Below are positions 9,287 to 18,848 of a DNA stretch of 64,000 nucleotides, piece after piece. The position numbers were made by a program, and so were the translations under genes. This DNA comes from Psychrobacter faecalis (GTDB taxonomy: Bacteria; Pseudomonadota; Gammaproteobacteria; Pseudomonadales; Moraxellaceae). The stretch lies in the NCBI RefSeq assembly GCF_016107575.1, contig NZ_JABAST010000001.1, positions 124,001-188,000 of the forward strand, read 5' to 3'. Numbering within the stretch: the stretch's first letter is position 1; each line of letters opens with the position of its first letter. The notes beneath the pieces are model-generated. The model worked only from the letters and a program-made list of their open reading frames with translations, was not told the origin of the DNA and ran no database searches.

Positions 9287-9959
9287 GGAAAGTTTCCTTT
9301 ATGGTTATCGTGGTAATAAAATTGAAACGTGGAATGAAAATTTTAGACGGAAAGTTTTTTTAAAAGTTATTTTTTGCTTAAAGCGCAGCTGATTTTCTGG
9401 CGTTAAGCTTTAAGTATTTTTATGAGCCAAATAAATGCAGGTGCTATTTTAGCAACATCTGGCCGATAATGCTGAACTCTTCAAATGCATCTTGGTAAAT
9501 AATATTACATCGCTTTAATAGCGAGCTATTCACACCTATAAGAATTGCAGCTACCATGCCAACTCATCTTCGAGCCATCAAGTTTTTAAAACTTCCAAAA
9601 GCTGAAAGTAATAATTATTTATAATAAATACAAACATTTACATAATATAAATCTTTTATATTAAAGCGTTATTTGCATAGCAATTATTATGTCTAGCTAG
9701 CAAACTCAAAGATTAATATATTAAATAACGTCCCATAACAGTGCAAACTTTAGAAGTTTTAACTTAGTAATGCACCTCTATAGGGCATTTATTGCTATCA
9801 GCGTGCAACGGCGCTACGTTTGATAGATAACGAAATAGTGTTAAGATAACAGCGTTTAAAATCACATCGCTGTTGAACCTATTAAGTCAAAGATACTAAG
9901 CTAAAAACACCAAGCTCAAGACACTAAGTTAAAGTTAAAAAGACTAAGTTGAACAAATA
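9287..9959. other. 673-base divergent intergenic region between glnA and trpG
   Basis: AT-rich, with no open frame of note on either strand. It must hold the glnA and trpG promoters. Its trpG-proximal end carries degenerate ACTAAG repeats (separate entry). Nothing else recognisable. Confidence 0.7.
9895..9948 (+). repeat. Degenerate ACTAAG repeats upstream of trpG
   Basis: ACTAAG or ACCAAG occurs at 9895, 9909, 9923 and 9943, each followed by a TTRAA/CTMAA-like stretch; the first three are spaced exactly 14 bases. The last ends 11 bases before the trpG ATG, where no clear ribosome site is seen. Confidence 0.6.
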
Positions 9960-10583
9960 ATGATTTTGATGATCGATAATTACGACAGCTTTACCTACAA
10001 TATTGTACAGTACTTCGGTGAATTGCAGCAGGACATCAGAGTTTGGCACAACGATGAAATCAGTATTGATGAGATTAAAGCACTTGCGCCAGATGCCATT
10101 GTTATTGGTCCCGGCCCCTGTGACCCTGACAGTGCTGGTATCTCGCTAGAGGTGATTGCGACCTTTAAAGGCATTATCCCGATATTAGGCATTTGCTTGG
10201 GTCATCAGGCAATCGGCCAAGCCTTTGGCGGTAAAATCGTCAAAGCAAGTGCAGTCATGCATGGGCGGTTATCGGCTATTTATCATAATGGTCAAGGCGC
10301 TTTTACCAACTTGCCAAATCCAGCCCAGTTTACCCGTTATCACTCATTGGTGATTGAGCAGGCAAGCTTACCCGACTGCTTTGAAGTTAGCGCTTGGACT
10401 CAAAATGCTGATGGCAATATCGAAGAAATTATGGGCATTCGTCACCGCGAGTTTGCAATTGAGGGCGTACAGTTTCATCCTGAGTCGATTTTAAGCGAAG
10501 CGGGTTATCAGCTACTGAATAACTTTTTACAAACGCATCAATTAGCAGTTTTGTCCTCAGATAATTTACCAAAAGTAGGATAA
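9960..10583 (+). CDS. trpG: Anthranilate synthase component II (glutamine amidotransferase)
   Basis: 207 residues, class I glutamine amidotransferase. It releases ammonia from glutamine for anthranilate synthase (TrpE), and in many gammaproteobacteria for PabB as well. The N-terminus [18 protein letters not shown], the oxyanion motif [11 protein letters not shown], nucleophile Cys79 in GICLGHQ, and His173/Glu175 in FHPESIL complete the triad. It heads trpG-trpD-trpC; trpE is not in the window. There is no clear Shine-Dalgarno sequence before the ATG. pabA function is possible and cannot be told apart by sequence. Confidence 0.95.
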   Translation: MILMIDNYDSFTYNIVQYFGELQQDIRVWHNDEISIDEIKALAPDAIVIGPGPCDPDSAGISLEVIATFKGIIPILGICLGHQAIGQAFGGKIVKASAVMHGRLSAIYHNGQGAFTNLPNPAQFTRYHSLVIEQASLPDCFEVSAWTQNADGNIEEIMGIRHREFAIEGVQFHPESILSEAGYQLLNNFLQTHQLAVLSSDNLPKVG

Positions 10584-10667
10584 GCGCTTTAAAAGACGAA
10601 CCCACTTTTTAATCCAATGAATGTATTTAAACGACAACTATAAAAGATAATAATAAGTGAGAATATT

Positions 10668-11822
10668 ATGACCGCTGCCGCTATGCAGGACAAAAAATCA
10701 ATCATGAATCAAGATAAGCAAAGCCTGCAAAATGCTGAGAGCATCAATCAGCTGCCAGATGAGAGTATTCATAAGCTTCTGACCACCGCATTAGGCAGGA
10801 TTTTTCAGCATATTGATTTGACCTTTGATGAGATGTATCAAGTCATGCTCATCATCATGCAAGGCAGATGCAGCGATGCCATGATGGGCGCGATTTTGAC
10901 GGGCCTGCGGATGAAAGGCGAATCCATCGATGAGATTACGGCTTCAGCCAGTGCGATGCGTGACTTAGCTGCCAATATCAGCCCAAAAGACTGTCATTAT
11001 ATGGTCGATATCGTCGGTACTGGCGGCGATGGCGCTAACTTATTTAACGTATCGACAGCCGCTGCCTTGGTCGCAGCCGCAGCAGGGGCACAAGTTGCGA
11101 AGCATGGTAACCGCGGCGTTTCGACCAAATCTGGTAGCTCAGACTTACTTGAGCAAGCCGGTATTAGCCTAACCTTGACACCAGAGCAAGCGCAGCAGTG
11201 TATTGAGAATCAAGGGATTGGCTTCTTATTTGCACCCAACCACCATAGCGCAATGCGTTACGCCAATCCGGTACGCCGTGAGTTAAAAGCGCGGACGATT
11301 TTTAATATCTTAGGTCCACTGACCAACCCTGCTGGCACGCCAAATCTGGTCATCGGCGTCTTTACCGCCCAGTTATGTGAGCCTTTGGCAAAAGTGATGA
11401 AAAATCTGGGCGCGCGTCATGTAATGGTGGTCGGTGCCAAAGATGGTTTGGATGAAATCAGTCTTGCAACTTCAACCACGGTAGCCGAGTTAAAAGACGG
11501 TGAAATCTCTGTTTATGAGATGATGCCAGAAGATGCGGGTGTCGAGTCACAAACCTTAATTGGCCTTGATGTCGATTCCCCATCACAGAGTCTTGAGCTG
11601 ATTCGTGCCGCTTTATCAGGTGAAGATACTAATGACCGCGCTGTTCTAAAAGCCCGTGATATGATTGCCTTAAATGCCGGAGCTGCGATATATACCGCAG
11701 GACTTGCCAGCAACTATCCGAATGGCGTGAGCCGCGCCCAAAAAGTCATTCAAAATGGTGACGCTTTGATTAAGCTTGATGACTTAGCCAAATATACGCA
11801 GCAATTAGCTGACCAAGCTTAA
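10668..11822 (+). CDS. trpD: Anthranilate phosphoribosyltransferase
   Basis: 384 residues; adds the phosphoribosyl group of PRPP to anthranilate. The PRPP loop VGTGGDGANLFNVST (116-130), KHGNRGVSTKSGSSDLLE and the anthranilate-site AMRYANPVRRELKARTIFN identify the family. An N-terminal extension of about 30 residues (Gln/Lys/Asn-rich) precedes the family start near IHKLLTTALGRI, so an internal Met13 start is possible. It lies 84 bases after trpG on the same strand, consistent with one operon. Confidence 0.96.
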   Translation: MTAAAMQDKKSIMNQDKQSLQNAESINQLPDESIHKLLTTALGRIFQHIDLTFDEMYQVMLIIMQGRCSDAMMGAILTGLRMKGESIDEITASASAMRDLAANISPKDCHYMVDIVGTGGDGANLFNVSTAAALVAAAAGAQVAKHGNRGVSTKSGSSDLLEQAGISLTLTPEQAQQCIENQGIGFLFAPNHHSAMRYANPVRRELKARTIFNILGPLTNPAGTPNLVIGVFTAQLCEPLAKVMKNLGARHVMVVGAKDGLDEISLATSTTVAELKDGEISVYEMMPEDAGVESQTLIGLDVDSPSQSLELIRAALSGEDTNDRAVLKARDMIALNAGAAIYTAGLASNYPNGVSRAQKVIQNGDALIKLDDLAKYTQQLADQA

Positions 11823-11939
11823 TAAGCTAAATGCCTAAAATTAATAAGAAATACGTGGCTCATAACCTTATTAATCGCAACTATGTATGCAGCCTTAATT
11901 TATTACCCTAATTTTTTTACCAAATAACGGAATATAGCC

Positions 11940-12827
11940 ATGACCGCCAAGCCAAAATCAGACACCGCGATTCCTTCAGTGTTGCAGCGTATCGTCGCCA
12001 CCAAACATGAGGAAGTTGCTGCTGCTCGGGCGGCAGTATCGCTTGAGGCATTAAAGTCTCAAGTTGCTGCTGATACAAAGCCCCGTCGCGGTTTTGCCAA
12101 TGCTTTACGCAGCGCCGATATTGGTGTCATTGCGGAGATTAAGAAAGCCTCGCCGTCTAAAGGAATTATTAATCATAACTTTGCGCCTGCAGAATTTGCT
12201 AAGCAATACGAACAAGCGGGAGCCAGTTGTCTGTCGGTGCTCACCGACCGTGATTATTTCCAAGGAGATGACAGCTACTTAATCCAAGCGCGCGAATCTT
12301 GCAGCTTGCCGATATTGCGCAAAGATTTTATGGTAGATATTTATCAGATTTACCAATCTTACTTAATGGGCGCTGATTGTATTTTATTGATTATGGCCTG
12401 TCTTGATGACGCGCAAGTACAAGAGCTGCATGCGCTAAGCATTGAGCTGGGTATGGATGTGTTGATTGAAGTTCATACAGCAGATGAGCTTGAGCGTGCG
12501 CTACAGTTGCCACGTTCAGCGCATAATATTTACGGTATTAATAATCGCGATTTAAATACCTTTTATGTCGACTTACAAACGACGCTTGATTTAAAAAACA
12601 CCCTGCTGCGCGAATTAGCTATCGATGATGCCCTCGCTGCCAATCCTAATGACCGTCTAGAACGGCCGCTTATTGTCACCGAAAGTGGCATTCATAGCAG
12701 CCATGATATTCGTCTGATGCTCAATCATGATATTCAGCACTTTTTAATCGGCGAGCAGTTTATGAAGACCGAGCATCCAGGGCAAGCGTTACAATCCTTA
12801 CTTGCGAGCGTCGCAGCACAGGCGTAA
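11940..12827 (+). CDS. trpC: Indole-3-glycerol-phosphate synthase
   Basis: 295 residues, a monofunctional TrpC (not fused to TrpF). It closes the indole ring from CdRP. Catalytic Lys is in VIAEIKKASPSKG (63-75); SVLTDRDYFQGDDSYL, LRKDFMVDIYQIYQS, LIEVHTADELERAL, YGINNRDLNTF and VTESGIHS follow in the usual barrel order. It is 117 bases after trpD and probably the last trp gene of the group. Confidence 0.97.
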   Translation: MTAKPKSDTAIPSVLQRIVATKHEEVAAARAAVSLEALKSQVAADTKPRRGFANALRSADIGVIAEIKKASPSKGIINHNFAPAEFAKQYEQAGASCLSVLTDRDYFQGDDSYLIQARESCSLPILRKDFMVDIYQIYQSYLMGADCILLIMACLDDAQVQELHALSIELGMDVLIEVHTADELERALQLPRSAHNIYGINNRDLNTFYVDLQTTLDLKNTLLRELAIDDALAANPNDRLERPLIVTESGIHSSHDIRLMLNHDIQHFLIGEQFMKTEHPGQALQSLLASVAAQA

Positions 12828-12903
12828 AGTAAACCACATCTATTTTATGTACGATATAAATCATTAAATCACTCATTCACTCACCAACGATACGTTAATT
12901 ATT

Positions 12904-13635
12904 ATGTCAAACTCTCTATTTTCAAAAGAAATGCAAGACCAATTAAAAGAACTTAAAGGGCAACTGAGTAAAGGTCGCGATACCAATTCACCAGAAGGTG
13001 AAAATGAAAAGCCAACCGAACCTGTCTCACTCTTGACCCAAAAACAAGTCAAAAAAACGGTCAAGCAATTAGATAGCGAACATATCGACGACGATAAAGT
13101 GCTATTTATGCAAGCGATGCATGGCGTCAACCAGCTAAAAGACAAAAACGTGCGCACACCTGCCAACGCCTCTAAAGCAGGTAAGCCTGACGCTGCAACG
13201 CTTTCAAAACGTGCGGCTGCTCAAGGGAGCGAAGCTGGTGATTTGGGCGCAGGCTTGTCAGATATGCAAGCGCTATTAAATCCTGTCGCCGGCGAAGCTT
13301 ATTTGTCTTATAAGCAGCCGACCTTACAAAACAAAATCTTTGATCAGCTTAAAAAAGGTAAGCTACGCTGGTATGATGCGGTAGACATCCATGGTTGCAC
13401 CATTGAAGAAGCGCGCGATGCAATGACCCAACTGCTCAGCCAAGCCAAGCAAAACAATGAAACTGTGGTAAAAATCGTCCATGGTAAAGGTTCTGAGGCT
13501 ATTTTAAAAACCTGCGTCAATGGTTGGTTACGTCAACTGCCAGAAGTACTGGCATTTTGCTCGGCTCCGCCGAAAGATGGTGGCAATGGTGCGGTACTGG
13601 TACTACTTAAAAAGACCAAGACCGATAAAGAATAA
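12904..13635 (+). CDS. Smr-domain protein
   Basis: 243 residues. A charged, mostly disordered N-terminal half (about 1-120) precedes a C-terminal Smr domain: VDIHGCTIEEARDAM, VKIVHGKGSEAILK, LRQLPEVLAFCSAPPKDGG and NGAVLVLLKK. DxHG, HGKG and GGxGA are the Smr signature; stand-alone Smr proteins can be nucleases acting on RNA or DNA. The ATG at 12904 is the only reasonable start. A strong terminator follows 13 bases after the stop. Confidence 0.92.
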   Translation: MSNSLFSKEMQDQLKELKGQLSKGRDTNSPEGENEKPTEPVSLLTQKQVKKTVKQLDSEHIDDDKVLFMQAMHGVNQLKDKNVRTPANASKAGKPDAATLSKRAAAQGSEAGDLGAGLSDMQALLNPVAGEAYLSYKQPTLQNKIFDQLKKGKLRWYDAVDIHGCTIEEARDAMTQLLSQAKQNNETVVKIVHGKGSEAILKTCVNGWLRQLPEVLAFCSAPPKDGGNGAVLVLLKKTKTDKE

Positions 13636-13647
13636 AATTATAGATCG

Positions 13648-13680
13648 AAAAAAAGGACTGCCACCATGCAGTCCTTTTTT
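13648..13680 (+). terminator. Terminator after the Smr-domain gene
   Basis: AAAAAAGGACTG (13649-13660) pairs with CAGTCCTTTTTT (13669-13680) around an 8-base loop, ending in T's. Confidence 0.92.
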
Positions 13681-13770
13681 ATATCAAAGGTTCACCCTCT
13701 CGTTTTGTAGTCGCGCTTTGATAAATCTTCCTATCATTTTGCTGCATATTTTTTAGTAAGTGATTTCTCT

Positions 13771-14403
13771 ATGAATATACAAATCATCGAAAACAAACAA
13801 GAATTAAAAGCACATATCAACGCTTTGATTGCTCTCGAACCAAGATTTGCGCCTGTTTATGAGCAAGTGGGTGTGCCTGATTTACGCCATAACGCGGGCG
13901 GCTTTACGCAAATAATGAGAGCGATGGTTGGACAGCAGTTATCAGTCGCAGCGGCAGCCAGTATATGGCAACGCTTGGTAGAGGCAGGTTTGACGACGCC
14001 ATCAGCGATTCGGGCAGCGACAGACGAGGATTTACGGGCGCAGGGGCTCTCTAAGCAAAAAATTCGTTATACGCGCTCTTTGGTCGAGCACGATATAGAT
14101 TTTGCTGCCTTAACAACCCTACCCGACGACGACGTTATCGATACCCTGACTGCTGTGGTTGGCATTGGACGCTGGACCGCTGAGATGTATCTGCTATTTT
14201 CGTTACAGCGCGCTGATGTGCTGGCAGTTGATGATCTAGCCATTAAAGTCGCAGCGATGGAATTGTTAGATTTAGAAGAGCGCCCAACGCCAAAACAATT
14301 AAAAAACCTGACCCAAGATTGGTCACCGCACCGTAGCGCTGCCAGCTTATTGTTATGGCAATATTATGGTTTTTTACGTCAAAAAACTGCTATCCCTTTA
14401 TAA
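13771..14403 (+). CDS. DNA-3-methyladenine glycosylase II-like (HhH-GPD)
   Basis: 210 residues. It has the helix-hairpin-helix GPD fold: MVGQQLSVAAAASIWQRL, LRAQGLSKQKIRYTRSL, the hairpin VVGIGRWTAEMYLLFSL and the catalytic Asp in VLAVDDLAIK. Lacking the N-terminal AlkA domain and Ada domain, it matches the short AlkA/MAG class that removes alkylated purines such as 3-methyladenine. No Fe-S cysteine cluster is present, which excludes Nth/MutY. It stands alone between two terminator-bounded units. Ogt, another alkylation-repair protein, is near 58 kb. Confidence 0.9.
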   Translation: MNIQIIENKQELKAHINALIALEPRFAPVYEQVGVPDLRHNAGGFTQIMRAMVGQQLSVAAAASIWQRLVEAGLTTPSAIRAATDEDLRAQGLSKQKIRYTRSLVEHDIDFAALTTLPDDDVIDTLTAVVGIGRWTAEMYLLFSLQRADVLAVDDLAIKVAAMELLDLEERPTPKQLKNLTQDWSPHRSAASLLLWQYYGFLRQKTAIPL

Positions 14404-14462
14404 GCCATAGCTTTATAAATAAAACGTTCAATAAACCTTAAGCAAAATAACCACACAAAATA

Positions 14463-16421
14463 TTAAGGCTGATTCCATATAGAAAAACCAAATTTCTTTT
14501 TGGCGTGTTTAAACTTACCTTTTTTTAACAGACGATGTTTATGCCTTTGTAGTTTTTGCTTTTTAGTGGTGTCTTTACGAGCCTCTTTTTCACTCGTCGC
14601 ACTGTCAGCGTTTTTATTTAAATCAAGCGCCTTTTGCTCATCAGCAGGATGGGTATTGGCATCAGTGTCTGCTTCACTCGCATCACTTGCGTCCACTACT
14701 TCGTTTATCGAATCATCAGTCACGGTTTCTAGCTGAGGTTGTGGCTCAAGCTCGGCTTGATTGACAATCAGCTGCTGCGTTGGCAGCGCATGCTCGACAT
14801 CGTATTTTTTAACCAGGGTCAACACGTCGACCAACAAGTCATCTTGCTTACGATAAAACTCTATCGAGTCGACAGCATTAATATAAGCGCGCAGTTGAAT
14901 GACGTAGCAGTCTTGGCGCAGCTCTGAAATATTGGCCTGATTCCACTCCTGATTGGTCAGCTCGTGCTCGTCCAAAAATTGATCTAATTTTTTGACCATC
15001 TTAAAGACCACATCGATATCCGCATTGCGTTTGATATATAAGTTATGCAAAAAGTGAAACATATCCCGCGAGGTATAGTTTTCAATTTGCATCGATGAAA
15101 AATCACTGTTAGGCACCGTCACAATCGTCCGGTTCAGTGTGCGCACCCGTGATGAACGAATACCAATATCAATCACCGTACCTGCTTGGTTGCCGAAGCT
15201 ACAATAGTCGCCGATGCGTACTGGCGAATCTGCCACCACCACCACACTGCCGACCAAGTTCTCAATCGTCTTTTGCGCACCTAGTGCCAAGGCTAAACCA
15301 CCGACCCCTAATGCGGCAATCCCTGTGGTCAAATCAAATCCTAAATTTCCAAAAATGACAATAACCGCAAAGATTAATAATAGCGCTTTGACCACCTTGC
15401 GCATCAAACCCAAGATAGAAACTCGCTCGGTATAGTTTTTCTTATAACTTAAATTGACCGCACGGGTAAATATAGAATCAATAACCCGCAGTAATAGCCA
15501 TGTCGTCGCTACCCAAGAGGCAATGTCGGTAAAGCGCTTAATTGGTTCACGCAGTGTCACTGATATACCGGCATATACCATCACCTCGGCCAATATCAGC
15601 GCCGTGATAACGACGGTCAGTGGCAATATCACATTATTAGGTAAAGGTAACGTCTCACCTCGTAGGCGAGGATAAATCAGTTTTAATAAATAATAGAGCA
15701 GCCAAACCACGATGTAAGTAAAAATAAAACTACTGACTATAATGGCTAATGCCGCCAATATATCAGAAATCTGATAACCAAATAGCTTTTTACCATCTAA
15801 TGAGTCAATGGTGTAGCGCGAAACCAGCGTCGGCTGATAATTCTCTATCACTTCTGGTATCGAGCTTAGGGTATCGTTTGAAAACTGCCAATATTGCTCG
15901 CCTTGCTTAGAGGCTACTCTTTCGAGCACCAGCGGCACGCTCTTATCACCCACATTAATCACGCCGACGTTTTCTTGGCTTGGCGGTAGCTGATCGCTTA
16001 AATTTCCCTCAGGCGTATTGTTAATTTGCAAATCAGGCTGAAAACGCCCGCCCGCATCGAGTGCTTGCTTAAATTGGCGCACCACAGTGGTTGGATTATC
16101 AGACTTGGATAAATTTAGATAATTACTGGCCAGCAGATAGTCGTTATCGCCCAATGCTTTAATAAAGCCTTGTACAGTATGGCGCGGCGTGTCACGTCCG
16201 AAAGAATCAGGGGTCGAAGTGTTGGCCACCTCTTCAGTTTGACCACCCACGCCCAATATACTGGCTTCGGCAGCAAGCGCACCATGTGAAAAAATGGCGC
16301 TTAATGCACTCACTATCATCGCAAACAAAAACACCGTTATCATGAGCGGCGTTTTTGTTTTTGAAGATGTAAATGATGAAGATGTCGCAGTACGAGCACT
16401 CAGATGACGCTGAATAGACAA
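14463..16421 (-). CDS. Mechanosensitive channel, MscS family, with exported N-terminal domain
   Basis: 652 residues from the start used here. A signal-like stretch (MITVFLFAMIVSALSAIF then HGALAAEA), a soluble domain of about 170 residues, several membrane helices and the MscS core GVGGLALALGAQKTIENLVG followed by VADSPVRIGDYCSFG and RTLNRTIVTVPNSDF are visible. The last ~100 residues are acidic, then strongly basic (KKQKLQRHKHRLLKKGKFK). It should open under membrane tension during osmotic downshock. Start is uncertain: a TTG at 16421 has AAGAGG six bases upstream; GTG at 16499 and ATG at 16343 lack a ribosome site. Confidence 0.9.
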   Translation of the reverse strand: MSIQRHLSARTATSSSFTSSKTKTPLMITVFLFAMIVSALSAIFSHGALAAEASILGVGGQTEEVANTSTPDSFGRDTPRHTVQGFIKALGDNDYLLASNYLNLSKSDNPTTVVRQFKQALDAGGRFQPDLQINNTPEGNLSDQLPPSQENVGVINVGDKSVPLVLERVASKQGEQYWQFSNDTLSSIPEVIENYQPTLVSRYTIDSLDGKKLFGYQISDILAALAIIVSSFIFTYIVVWLLYYLLKLIYPRLRGETLPLPNNVILPLTVVITALILAEVMVYAGISVTLREPIKRFTDIASWVATTWLLLRVIDSIFTRAVNLSYKKNYTERVSILGLMRKVVKALLLIFAVIVIFGNLGFDLTTGIAALGVGGLALALGAQKTIENLVGSVVVVADSPVRIGDYCSFGNQAGTVIDIGIRSSRVRTLNRTIVTVPNSDFSSMQIENYTSRDMFHFLHNLYIKRNADIDVVFKMVKKLDQFLDEHELTNQEWNQANISELRQDCYVIQLRAYINAVDSIEFYRKQDDLLVDVLTLVKKYDVEHALPTQQLIVNQAELEPQPQLETVTDDSINEVVDASDASEADTDANTHPADEQKALDLNKNADSATSEKEARKDTTKKQKLQRHKHRLLKKGKFKHAKKKFGFSIWNQP

Positions 16422-16714
16422 AACAAACCTCTTAACTTTATGAATGGCAGCACAAAAAAATAAATGAAATTTGCCACTATAATAGCAATTATTAATCACA
16501 GCAATGCGTTTGATTGCATGTTTTTATTACCGTTTAGAATAGGACCTGCTTTTAATGCAGTTGATGCTCATTGAAAGAGCTAAAAAAATACTAGAGATAG
16601 CGAAGCAACCTAGACAAACTCCTCGTTCATCATGAGCACCACTCAGCGTATGCTGAATAAATATTAGGACAAAGTAGTTTATAAATGTGCTGGTTTTATA
16701 GATAATAACCTTAT

Positions 16715-16730
16715 GTAATATTCGTATTAC
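16715..16730. promoter_or_regulatory. Perfect inverted repeat, candidate operator
   Basis: GTAATA-TTCG-TATTAC is a 6-bp perfect inverted repeat; the right arm also pairs with GTAAT at 16736-16740. Size and AT-richness suit a Fur/Zur-type or other dimeric repressor, but no consensus is matched closely. Confidence 0.4.
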
Positions 16731-16734
16731 TTTT

Positions 16735-16780
16735 TGTAATTTTTTACTTTTAGGCTCTCGCTTCTGTAACTTTTTACTTT
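16735..16780 (+). repeat. Two 16-base direct repeats 30 bases apart
   Basis: TGTAATTTTTTACTTT (16735-16750) and TGTAACTTTTTACTTT (16765-16780) differ at one base and are offset by exactly 30 bases, about three helix turns. They end 32 bases before the receptor ATG. Confidence 0.7.
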
Positions 16781-16812
16781 GTTCAACTTGTCATTCAATT
16801 TTGGAATTCAAT

Positions 16813-18747
16813 ATGGCTTTATCACGTTCATCTTCGACCACCTATCTGCGGTTATGTATCTTAAGTGCTTTAGGCGTATATGCTATGAGTGCCACAGCAG
16901 CGACTGTTGATAGTAGCGTTATCAATCACAGCGAGCTGCCACAAGTTGAGCTTGATAAAATTGTCGTGACGGCGACGCGGACGCCAACTAAGACCAGTAA
17001 TGTCATTGCCCAAACTCGCGTGATTGATAAAGAAGAGCTACAACGTTATCAAGGTCAGACAGTATTAGAAGTTTTAAAGCGCCAGCCTGGTTTTAGTATT
17101 AAGCAAGATGGTGGCATGGGTAGCAGTAGTAACTTTTATGTGCGTGGTTATGATAGCAAACGTGTACTGATATTACTTGATGGCGTACGCTATGGCTCAA
17201 TGTCCACAGGTCAGCCTGCTTTAGCATTATTACCAACAAGCCAGATTGATCGCATTGAAATACTATACGGAGCATCAGGCTCTAGTATTTATGGCTCTGA
17301 TGCCATGGGCGGAGTTGTTCAAATTTTCACTAAAGGTAGCGATGTTCAACAAAGCAACTTTTCTGTCATTGCTGGCGTTGGTTCACACGATCATTACGTT
17401 TACGGTGCTAGTGCACAGTTTGCAAGTGCTCAAGGCAGCAAACTTAGCCTATCGGCTAGTCGTAACCAAACTAAGGGAATTAGTGCCCTTGAATACCAAT
17501 CTGGTAATAATAAAGATGATGATGGCTTTAAAAGCAATAACTTTGCACTAAATGCAAGCATTCCTCTAACACAAAATATTAGCATTGGTGCAACAGGTCT
17601 TTTTGCCAAATCAACGACTGAATTTGATGATTTTAATAATAGCGCCGATGCAGAAATCGAGCAGGAAAACGGTGCTGTATCCGCATTTTCACAATACGAA
17701 AACGATAAGCTGACAGTACGCTTATCAGCAGGTCAGAGTTTGGATAAGTTGGATAATAAAGTTGGTGATGAATTTGAAACCAAACAGAAACAGGTTAACT
17801 TGTTAACCACCTATCAGTTACCTATAGGACAAGTACAGGCTGGTGGGGAATGGCTAAAGCAAGAAGTAGACATCAATGATAATACGCCTGCTAACGGAGT
17901 CGATAGCTATAAAATTAATGAACGTAAAATAAATAGTGGTTTTTTGGGCTATCAAGTTAATGAAAGTAGACACGACTTTCAAGCGAATGTACGTTTTGAT
18001 GATAATTCTCAATTTGATGATGAAACCACGTTTGGTTTAGGCTATGCTTTTAAACTAATGCCTAACCTGCGTATTGGTACAAGCTTCGCTACGGGATATA
18101 AATCACCTTCTTTAAATGACTTATACGTTGAAAGCTCATATTATGTACCGAATGAAGATTTAAAAGTTGAGAAAAGCAAAAACATAGAGTTATTTGTTGA
18201 ATCAAACACCAATTTTCAAAATACACGGTTAACTGGCTTTAATGGTGATGTTGATAATCTCATTAACAATGAATTTGACGAAGCTACTGGAAAATTCCAA
18301 GCACGTAACGTGGATGAAGCTAAACTGTCAGGCTATAGCTTCACCTCGGACTGGCAATTGAGTAATGTTCTATTTGGTGGACATTATACATATACAAATG
18401 CCGAAAATCGTTCGGAAGTCAATAAAGGTAAACAGTTAGTATTTCGTCCTGAGCATACTGGGCTTATTTACGTAGGCTATCAAGCAACTGATTTCGATAT
18501 TCGTACCGAAGCCGAGTATATTGGCAAGATACATAACTCAGCAGACAATAGTACTTTTATGGATGACTATACACTACTTAATATTAGTGGTAATTATTAC
18601 CTTAGCCCAAATCTAACATGGACAAGCCGCATCAACAACTTAACTAACGTAGATTACTCAACTAATGAAATTTTTGGGGAATATGGTTCACGTTACAACC
18701 AAGATGGTATCAACTTCTTCACCTCACTCACCTATAACTGGTTTTAA
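16813..18747 (+). CDS. TonB-dependent outer-membrane receptor, BtuB-like
   Basis: 644 residues. Signal peptide (to about AMSATAA), TonB box region LDKIVVTATR, plug domain with QTVLEVLKRQPGFSIKQDGG, YVRGYDSKRVLILLDGVRYG and IEILYGASGSSIYGSDAMGG (the conserved plug end), then a 22-strand-type barrel ending in aromatic Phe (FFTSLTYNWF). The plug is closest in pattern to BtuB, the cobalamin receptor, but haem, zinc or siderophore receptors share it. The ATG at 16813 is chosen because GGAA lies 6 bases upstream; an in-frame TTG at 16801 is the alternative. Repeats upstream suggest metal or cofactor regulation. Confidence 0.87.
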   Translation: MALSRSSSTTYLRLCILSALGVYAMSATAATVDSSVINHSELPQVELDKIVVTATRTPTKTSNVIAQTRVIDKEELQRYQGQTVLEVLKRQPGFSIKQDGGMGSSSNFYVRGYDSKRVLILLDGVRYGSMSTGQPALALLPTSQIDRIEILYGASGSSIYGSDAMGGVVQIFTKGSDVQQSNFSVIAGVGSHDHYVYGASAQFASAQGSKLSLSASRNQTKGISALEYQSGNNKDDDGFKSNNFALNASIPLTQNISIGATGLFAKSTTEFDDFNNSADAEIEQENGAVSAFSQYENDKLTVRLSAGQSLDKLDNKVGDEFETKQKQVNLLTTYQLPIGQVQAGGEWLKQEVDINDNTPANGVDSYKINERKINSGFLGYQVNESRHDFQANVRFDDNSQFDDETTFGLGYAFKLMPNLRIGTSFATGYKSPSLNDLYVESSYYVPNEDLKVEKSKNIELFVESNTNFQNTRLTGFNGDVDNLINNEFDEATGKFQARNVDEAKLSGYSFTSDWQLSNVLFGGHYTYTNAENRSEVNKGKQLVFRPEHTGLIYVGYQATDFDIRTEAEYIGKIHNSADNSTFMDDYTLLNISGNYYLSPNLTWTSRINNLTNVDYSTNEIFGEYGSRYNQDGINFFTSLTYNWF

Positions 18748-18786
18748 GCTTATTTGGTAAGAACCAGAACTTATATATAAATAATC

Positions 18787-18814
18787 AAGGCTATCGATCG
18801 ATGGCCTTTTTTAT
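18787..18814 (+). terminator. Terminator after the TonB receptor
   Basis: AAGGCTATCG (18787-18796) folds on CGATGGCCTT (18799-18808) in a near-perfect palindrome with one G-T pair and a T-run after it. It insulates the receptor from the ahcY leader. Confidence 0.88.
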
Positions 18815-18848
18815 GACGCAAGCACTTACGATTTTCCGCAGCCAATAG

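Larger units (their letters stand above)
16500..16812. other. Intergenic region upstream of the TonB receptor, repeat-rich
   Basis: No gene. The half nearest the receptor holds an inverted repeat at 16715-16730 and two direct repeats (separate entries). I looked for a cobalamin riboswitch and saw none. Confidence 0.65.

Noticed and set aside
9440-9475. Sigma-54 type promoter upstream of glnA
   Set aside because: GGCC...TTGC on the minus strand has GG and GC 9 rather than 10 bases apart and a poor -24 box.
16500-16812. Cobalamin riboswitch before the BtuB-like receptor
   Set aside because: No AGGTGCC/GCCACTG B12-box-like core or its pairing partner could be found.
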